Source: Opitutia bacterium
GTDB lineage: Bacteria; Verrucomicrobiota; Verrucomicrobiia; Opitutales; UBA953
Reading direction: 5' to 3'
Length of the DNA: 19,758 nucleotides
NCBI GenBank assembly: GCA_021204635.1
Contig: JAJPZB010000046.1
Location: 1 to 19,758 of the forward strand
Shown: positions 15,525 through 19,758 of the stretch, piece by piece
How the letters are laid out: each line of letters opens with the position of its first letter
Numbering within the stretch: the first letter of the stretch is position 1
Translations under genes and position numbers: made by a program
The notes under the pieces: generated by a model
What the model was told of the DNA's origin: nothing
Databases searched by the model: none
Seen by the model: the letters and a program-made list of their open reading frames with translations, nothing else

Positions 15525-15596
15525 ATTCGCTAAACGCGAATTTGCCGCCACCACCAACCCCTCCGGGAAAAAAACTCACCACAAACCATCTCGCCA

Positions 15597-15807
15597 CCAA
15601 CCCACCCGCAACAATGCCTCGCCACCAACGCAAAAAAATCTCTTGACATTTGGTACGACGCCACCATCATCGGCGGCAGTTAGTTGTTTTTCACATGAAC
15701 CTGCTATTTTGGGCCTCGGCCTGCAATCGGAGCTGTGCAGATTGCTCGAAATGGTGGGTTTCTTTGTATCTACACACCACGACAAACGCAGCCCATTGTC
15801 GCTGCGG
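15597..15807 (+). ncRNA. Candidate structured RNA element, copy 1
   Basis: Arms AACCTGCTATTTTGGGC (15698-15714) and GCTCGAAATGGTGGGTT (15744-15760) pair at all 17 positions, five of them G-U, so the fold works only as plus-strand RNA. Inside, CTGCA (15721-15725) pairs with TGCAG (15736-15740) around a 10-base loop. TTGACA (15643-15648) is followed 16 bases later by CATCAT (15665-15670), a plausible promoter for a transcript starting near 15677. The flanks TTGTTTTTCACATG and TCTTTGTATCTAC are identical in copy 2. The family is not recognised. Confidence 0.45.
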
Positions 15808-15840
15808 ATTAGTGGCGAAATAACATCGCACACACAGCGC

Positions 15841-15918
15841 GCAATTCCCCCGCTAAGTTAGCGGGAGGGAATCACGACAGTGGTGAGGGTGTGTGTTGGT
15901 TGTGCGTCGCCTGACTTT
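15841..15918 (+). repeat. Palindromic intergenic element, copy B
   Basis: The palindrome core is CCCGCTAA-G-TTAGCGGG (15849-15865), with a mismatch in the outer base pair relative to the other copies. The second hairpin is ATCAC-GACA-GTGGT: pairing is kept although arm and loop bases changed. It ends at CGCCTGACTTT. The left part (CCCACTTGCGATGCCGG) is missing. Confidence 0.8.
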
Positions 15919-16013
15919 GTCCGCCACCACCAACCCAACTCCCACCACCAACCCCTCCGAAAAAATCTCACCACCAACTTCCGTGGCACTTGCCGCCACC
16001 ACCAACCCGGCTT

Positions 16014-16115
16014 CCCACTTGCGATGCCGGAGCCCCAACGTAATTCTCCCGCTAAGTTAGCGGGAGGGGACCGCGCCAGCGGTGAGGGTGTGTGCGTTGT
16101 GCGGCACCTGACTTT
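16014..16115 (+). repeat. Palindromic intergenic element, copy C
   Basis: This is a full-length copy from CCCACTTGCGATGCCGG to CACCTGACTTT. The 21-base palindrome is at 16046-16066. The second hairpin is ACCGC-GCCA-GCGGT, a two-sided change from the ACCAC/GTGGT of copies A and E that keeps the stem. Confidence 0.88.
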
Positions 16116-16160
16116 ACTCTCGCCACCAACCCAATCCCCACCACTAACCCGGCCGCCACA

Positions 16161-16370
16161 CCAACCCACCCGCAACAATGCCCCGCCACTAACGCGAAAA
16201 AATCTCTTGACATTTGGTACGACGCCACCATCATCGGCGGCAGTTAGTTGTTTTTCACATGAACCCGCCATTTGGGGTCTCTGCCGGCAACTTGAGCCGT
16301 GTTGATTGCCCCAGGTGGCGGGCTCTTTGTATCTACGCTCAACGACAAACGTACCGCATTGTGGCGATGG
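16161..16370 (+). ncRNA. Candidate structured RNA element, copy 2
   Basis: The equivalent arms are 16262-16278 and 16308-16324, pairing at 16 of 17 positions with one A/C mismatch next to the outer end. Relative to copy 1, T-G pairs became C-G, a G-T became G-C, a T-G became G-C (both bases changed), and T-A became T-G. The inner helix is CGGCA (16285-16289) with TGTTG (16300-16304), again differing from copy 1 but still pairing. TTGACA (16207-16212) and CATCAT (16229-16234) keep the 16-base spacing. Confidence 0.45.
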
Positions 16371-16436
16371 GTTTGCTACCGCCACAAACCCTCCGAAAAA
16401 ATTCTCACCACTAACCCACCTTCGCGCACTTAGTAC

Positions 16437-16512
16437 GCGATTCTCCCGCTAAGTTAGCGGGAGGGGACCACGTTAGCGGTGAGGGTGTGTGCGTTGTGCG
16501 GCACCTGACTTT
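16437..16512 (+). repeat. Palindromic intergenic element, copy D
   Basis: The 21-base palindrome at 16443-16463 is intact. The second hairpin ACCAC-GTTA-GCGGT has one mismatched pair. The right part (GTGTGTGCGTTGTGCGGCAC) equals copy C. The left part is replaced by TTCGCGCACTTAGTACGCG. Confidence 0.85.
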
Positions 16513-16582
16513 AATCCCGCCACTAACCCAAGTCCTCACCACAAACTCTCTCTCCACCGACCCTACCTCGCCACTGTCGCGC

Positions 16583-16623
16583 AAAAAAGCGGCGTTGCCG
16601 CGAGCATTTCACGACAACGCCGG
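16583..16623 (-). terminator. Intrinsic terminator of the GH2 gene
   Basis: On the minus strand GGCGTTGTCG and CGGCAACGCC (plus 16612-16621 and 16591-16600) form a 10-bp stem with one G-U and an 11-base loop. GC and then TTTTTT follow. It lies about 45 bp after the stop at 16666-16668 and just before the repeat array. Confidence 0.88.
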
Positions 16624-16665
16624 GTTTGTGGCGTAAGCCAGCTTTCTCTCGCCCGCGACTTAGCC

Positions 16666-19299
16666 TCAGGTATTGACGCGGAGCTGGCGGGCGGACGGCT
16701 TTTTGACCTCGATCTCCACGGTCTTGCCGGGGAGTTTTGAGCCGGAAATCTTCAACGTGGCTTTGCCGGACGAATCGCGCTTTGAGCGCAGAATGACCTG
16801 TGCCATTCCCGAAAACGCCTTGATCTCGTTGCCTTTCATCGATGTCAGGTCGGTCGGGTCTCCGTTGCAAACGCCGACGATATCCGCGCTGCCGCTGACG
16901 GAGAATTTGAGCGCGTTGTCGGCGGTCGGCACCATGCGATCTTTCGCGTCCAAAATCTTTATCGTGACATAAGCGAGGTCGCGGCCGTCGCCGAGAATCA
17001 CGCTGCGATCGACCTCGGCGGAGATTTTCGCGGGCGCGTCGGAGGTCTCGACAACGTCGGTCGCCCACTTTTTGCCCTTTTTGTATGCCGTGGCTTCGAG
17101 TTTCCCGGGCTGATAGACCACGTCCTCAAAGACGATGCGGAAGCGATCTTTGTCGCCCTTCCCCTTGCTTTTTTTGCCGATGACTTTGCCGTTGAGTTTC
17201 AACTCCACGGTGTCGCCGCTCGTGTAAACGTGGACGGGAGTGACCTTGCCGTCGCGCTCGCCCTTCCAATTCCAGTGCGGCAAAATGTGCACCATCGGCA
17301 CGTCCGGCAGCCAGTGCGATTGGTAGAGATACGTGCGGTCTTTCCAAAATCCGCAGAGATCGACAATCCCGAAATACGAGCTTCTCGACATCGAGCGACC
17401 GGCGATTTTCGCCATTTTTTCCATCATCGCCTTGCGCTCTGCCTCGGGCAGGTTTTGGTAATTGCCCTCGTTCGACGCGTCCTGATTGTATGGCGTCGGC
17501 TCGCCGATGTAGTCAAACCCTGTCCAGACATACTCGCCGGCGGCCTTCGGCTCGTCTTCGAGAGCGGCAAATTCCACGTCGGGGCGATACGCCCAGCCTG
17601 GCGCGTAGAGGTCGTAAGAACTGACTTGACTTTCAAAAAATCCGGCTCCCTTGTCCCAGAAAACGTCAGCCTTCGGGAAGTAATATTTCCCGCGCGTGCT
17701 GACGCACGACGAAGTTTCCGAGCCGATGAAAGGCTTTTTCTTGCTCGTGTAGCCCTTGTACATCCACGGTTTGTAGTTGAACCCGTAAACGTCGAAAAGG
17801 TCGCCGAAGCCGTTGCTCGCCGCGTTCGCATTGTTGCAACCGGCGGTGACGGCGCGCGTTTTGTCATATTTTTTGAACTCGGCAATGAGCCCCTTCGCGA
17901 TTTCCTTGCCGTCGGGTTTTCCCTGCTCGTCGATTTCATTTCCGGCAGACCACGAGATGATGCTCGGGTGATTGCGGTCGCGCAGCACGAAATTTTCCAC
18001 GTCTTTTTTCCACCATTTTTCCCAATACACGTGGTAGCCGTTGCGCTTGTCGTATTTTTGATATTTCCAAATGTCGAAAAGCTCGGCGTCAACGAGCACG
18101 CCCATGCGGTCGCAGAGTTCGAGCAATTCCGGCGCCGGCGGGTTGTGCGAAGTCCGAATCGAATTTGCGCCAAACGACTTCAAGACTTCGACCTGGCGCT
18201 CGAGCGCGCGCCTGTGAACGGCGCTCCCGAGCGGCCCCATGTCGTGGTGCTGGCAAACGCCCCTAATCTGCACGCGGCGATCGTTGAGGTAAAATCCGTC
18301 CGCCTTCCACTCTGCTTTGCGAACGCCGAAAATCGTGTCCTGCCGGTCTGTCATTTTGCCGTCGATGCTGACGGTTGTGCGTAAAATGTAGAGCGACGGC
18401 GCGAGAATGTCCCACAGCTTCGGCGCGTTCATCGTAAATTCCACGTTCACGGTTTTGTCGCCGCCGGCGGGAATCGACGTCGAAGATTTGCCCGTCGCAA
18501 CCGGCTTGTCTTTTTTACCATCCAAGGGGAAGACCTCGTGGACAATTTCCACGCTCGTAGCGGCAGAAGTCTCGTTCGAGATTGTGGCGGCAACGGCGAC
18601 GCGCGCGCTTCCCGCCCTGTATTCCTTCTGCGGGTGCTTGTCGTCGGGCTTTTTAATTCCCTTGATATCCGGCGTCGTCACGTAAATTCCCCAATGCGCG
18701 ACGTGCACGGGATTTGCCTCGATGATCCACACGTGGCGATAAATTCCGGCGCCGGGATACCAGCGCGTCGAAACCGGCTTGTTCTCGGCACGGACGGCGA
18801 CAACGTTTTTCGCGCCGAATTTCAAATATTTCGTAATGTCAACGCGAAACGAGTTGTAGCCATACGCCCACTCGCCGGCGAGTTGCCCGTTCACATAGAC
18901 CTGCGGCGTCATCATCACGCCATCAAAGTCAAGAAAAAATTTGTTGCCCTTGGATTTCGCGGGAACGTCAAAGGTTTTGCGATACCAGCCGATTGCGTTC
19001 CACGGCAGTTTGCCGGTTTCGTTCGGCTCGCTCTGCAAAAATTCGCTTTCAATTCCCCAATCGTGCGGCAGGTCGAGCTTGCGCCATTTGGCGTCGGAAT
19101 AAGTCGGGTTCGCGGCCTGCGTCCCGGGGTCGTCTGCGGAAAGGCAATCGGAAAATTTTCCGAACTTCGCAAATTTCCAGTCGTAGTCGAAAGTTTCCCG
19201 CTGGGAATATTTGACCGGATCTGCCGAAAGCGTTACCGAAAAAACCGCCGAAGCGACGAAAGTTGATAGGGCTAATACCTTTTTTATCAGCGAAATCAT
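16666..19299 (-). CDS. Secreted glycoside hydrolase family 2, beta-galactosidase type
   Basis: This 877-residue retaining exo-glycosidase is probably a beta-galactosidase acting on plant or host glycans. The ATG at 19297-19299 is chosen because a signal peptide follows (MISLIKKVLALSTFVASAVF, cleavage near TLSA|DP). A longer reading from 19371 only adds 24 residues ahead of it. Domain order: jelly-roll sugar-binding domain (about 30-200; LPHDWGIE, WYRKTFDVP, STRWYPGAGIYRHVW), Ig-like domain (about 230-325), then TIM barrel (about 330-640). In the barrel IRTSHNPP is followed by the acid/base Glu455 in SWSAGNEID and the nucleophile Glu528 in PFIGSETSS. DUF4982-like (HWNWKGERDGKVTPVHVYTS) and GH2 C5-like beta-sandwich domains close the protein, the arrangement common in Bacteroides GH2 enzymes. 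Beta-glucuronidase or other GH2 specificity is not excluded. No transporter or regulator adjoins it. Confidence 0.93.
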   Translation of the reverse strand: MISLIKKVLALSTFVASAVFSVTLSADPVKYSQRETFDYDWKFAKFGKFSDCLSADDPGTQAANPTYSDAKWRKLDLPHDWGIESEFLQSEPNETGKLPWNAIGWYRKTFDVPAKSKGNKFFLDFDGVMMTPQVYVNGQLAGEWAYGYNSFRVDITKYLKFGAKNVVAVRAENKPVSTRWYPGAGIYRHVWIIEANPVHVAHWGIYVTTPDIKGIKKPDDKHPQKEYRAGSARVAVAATISNETSAATSVEIVHEVFPLDGKKDKPVATGKSSTSIPAGGDKTVNVEFTMNAPKLWDILAPSLYILRTTVSIDGKMTDRQDTIFGVRKAEWKADGFYLNDRRVQIRGVCQHHDMGPLGSAVHRRALERQVEVLKSFGANSIRTSHNPPAPELLELCDRMGVLVDAELFDIWKYQKYDKRNGYHVYWEKWWKKDVENFVLRDRNHPSIISWSAGNEIDEQGKPDGKEIAKGLIAEFKKYDKTRAVTAGCNNANAASNGFGDLFDVYGFNYKPWMYKGYTSKKKPFIGSETSSCVSTRGKYYFPKADVFWDKGAGFFESQVSSYDLYAPGWAYRPDVEFAALEDEPKAAGEYVWTGFDYIGEPTPYNQDASNEGNYQNLPEAERKAMMEKMAKIAGRSMSRSSYFGIVDLCGFWKDRTYLYQSHWLPDVPMVHILPHWNWKGERDGKVTPVHVYTSGDTVELKLNGKVIGKKSKGKGDKDRFRIVFEDVVYQPGKLEATAYKKGKKWATDVVETSDAPAKISAEVDRSVILGDGRDLAYVTIKILDAKDRMVPTADNALKFSVSGSADIVGVCNGDPTDLTSMKGNEIKAFSGMAQVILRSKRDSSGKATLKISGSKLPGKTVEIEVKKPSARQLRVNT

Positions 19300-19758
19300 G
19301 TTGCGCGCGAGTGTCTCAGAAACTCGGTAGAAACGCAACAAACGAAAACCCGTAGCAGCAAAATTGGGCAACGAGTTTGTGGCGGGATTTGGGTTGGTGG
19401 TGGCGACAAACCTGCCACGATTGTTGTCACACGGATTTGTTCGGGACTAACGTCCCTCACGGTTTGTGGTGAAGCGGGTCAGTGGTGAAACTGTGGTGAA
19501 AATGGGTTTGTGGCGAGTGGTAGGTTGGTGGTGACGGGCTTGTTGCCACCACTAACCCCTCCGAAAAAAACTCGCCACAAACTCAACACGCGTGACTTGG
19601 CTCCGTTGCGGCGGCAAGCTACCCACTTGCGATGCCGGTACCCACACGTAATTCTCCCGCTAAGTTAGCGGGAGGGGACCACGTTAGTGGTGAGGGAGTG
19701 TGCTCGTTGAACGTCGCCTGACTTTGCTCTCCACCACCAACCCCTCCGAAAAAATCTC
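19300..19758. repeat. Repeat-filled upstream region of the GH2 gene
   Basis: No gene is seen. From about 19375 to 19545 the repeat is G-rich on plus (GATTTGGGTTGGTGGTGGCG, GTTTGTGGCGAGTGGTAGG). From 19546 it is C-rich (GCCACCACTAACCCCTCCGAAAAAAACTC), so it changes orientation as at 6.9-7.4 kb. A small hairpin GGGAC-TAAC-GTCCC lies at 19443-19456. The CCTCCGAAAAAA module occurs at about 19558 and again at the right edge (19741). The GH2 promoter should be in 19300-19380 but no clear hexamers are seen. Confidence 0.75.
19622..19725 (+). repeat. Palindromic intergenic element, copy E
   Basis: This full-length copy has its palindrome at 19654-19674 and second hairpin ACCAC-GTTA-GTGGT. Its right part, with CGTTGAACGTCGCCTGACTTT, matches copy A at 7.1 kb rather than B-D, so at least two subfamilies exist in the window. 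Confidence 0.88.

Larger units (their letters stand above)
15374..15544. other. Gap between the M50 gene and the repeat array
   Basis: This stretch holds a strong inverted repeat, a consensus TATAAT, and a tiny ORF with a good ribosome-binding site, all listed separately. Nothing else is recognised in it. Confidence 0.5.
15545..16560 (+). repeat. Composite intergenic repeat array (about 1 kb)
   Basis: This is a gene-free stretch built from the CCACCACYAACCC repeat, the CCTCCGAAAAAATCTCACCAC module (about 15953, 16390; diverged at 15559), two copies of a 210 bp structured element and three copies of the palindromic element. The order is structured element 1, palindrome B, palindrome C, structured element 2, palindrome D. 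The structured elements and the palindromes B and D that follow them are offset by about 564 and 596 bases, so a composite unit seems to have been duplicated in tandem and then diverged. Frames such as 15858-16385 (minus) and 15880-16305 (plus) are repeat translation, not genes. Confidence 0.85.

Noticed and set aside
15597..16370. 6S RNA identity for the structured elements
   Set aside because: The fold is one long stem with a small asymmetric internal loop and a 10-base terminal loop; the large open central bubble of 6S RNA is not evident, and two diverged copies side by side would be unusual.
15858..16385. 175-codon minus-strand and 141-codon plus-strand frames in the array
   Set aside because: Both translate the interspersed repeats; copies of the palindromic element differ by a 2-base indel, so no reading frame is conserved.
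15545..16560. CRISPR array
   Set aside because: Repeat units vary in sequence and spacing, there are no constant-length unique spacers, and no cas genes are present.
17230..18384. 384-codon plus-strand frame opposite the GH2 gene
   Set aside because: Antisense of a gene with clear GH2 catalytic motifs; composition is that of reverse-complement shadow.

Overview
The window looks like a chromosomal segment of a Gram-negative bacterium, most probably a gut-type member of the Verrucomicrobiota (Opitutae-like). This is inferred from several features together. One protein combines an autotransporter-associated beta-strand repeat with a C-terminal PEP-CTERM sorting signal. There is a TolC/adaptor pair and a secreted GH2 enzyme with Bacteroides-like C-terminal domains. 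Genes are GC-rich, and nearly all start codons lack a Shine-Dalgarno sequence. No rRNA or marker gene confirms the phylum.

Layout. 1-3145: a TolC-type outer-membrane protein whose 5' end lies outside the window, a lipoprotein efflux adaptor, an intrinsic terminator and a 73-residue lipoprotein. 3176-3748: a DJ-1/PfpI-family protein with its own terminator. 3879-6998: an AT-richer, foreign-looking fragment of a phage-type polyvalent protein with two tandem ART-PolyVal-like modules, bounded on both sides by low-complexity repeat DNA. 7474-9888 (minus): a PEP-CTERM beta-helix surface protein. 10305-11932 (minus): metX overlapping by four bases with a YwlE-like low-molecular-weight phosphatase gene. 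12074-13414 (minus): gdhA. 13566-15373: a TPR protein overlapping by four bases with an M50 membrane metalloprotease gene. 16666-19299 (minus): a secreted GH2 beta-galactosidase-type enzyme.

The unusual part is the DNA between these transcription units. It is filled with a short repeat, CCACCACYAACCC (GGGTTRGTGGTGG on the other strand). Within it lie a fixed module CCTCCGAAAAAATCTC, five copies of a roughly 80-105 bp element with a perfect 10+1+10 palindrome, and two copies of a roughly 210 bp element. The two copies of the larger element differ at many bases, yet a 17-pair stem and an inner 5-pair helix are kept through compensating and G-U changes on the plus strand. Each copy begins with a conserved TTGACA-N16-CATCAT. 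This is the best candidate for something undescribed: a tandemly duplicated, probably transcribed structured RNA inside an interspersed-repeat system. The same repeat also enters coding sequence, as an in-frame TTNP-type linker of the TolC protein and as the junk tail of the polyvalent protein.

Functionally the genes are a mix of housekeeping (nitrogen assimilation, methionine synthesis, protein quality control, efflux), surface/polysaccharide functions and one phage-derived remnant. No complete mobile element, CRISPR array, tRNA or rRNA was seen.
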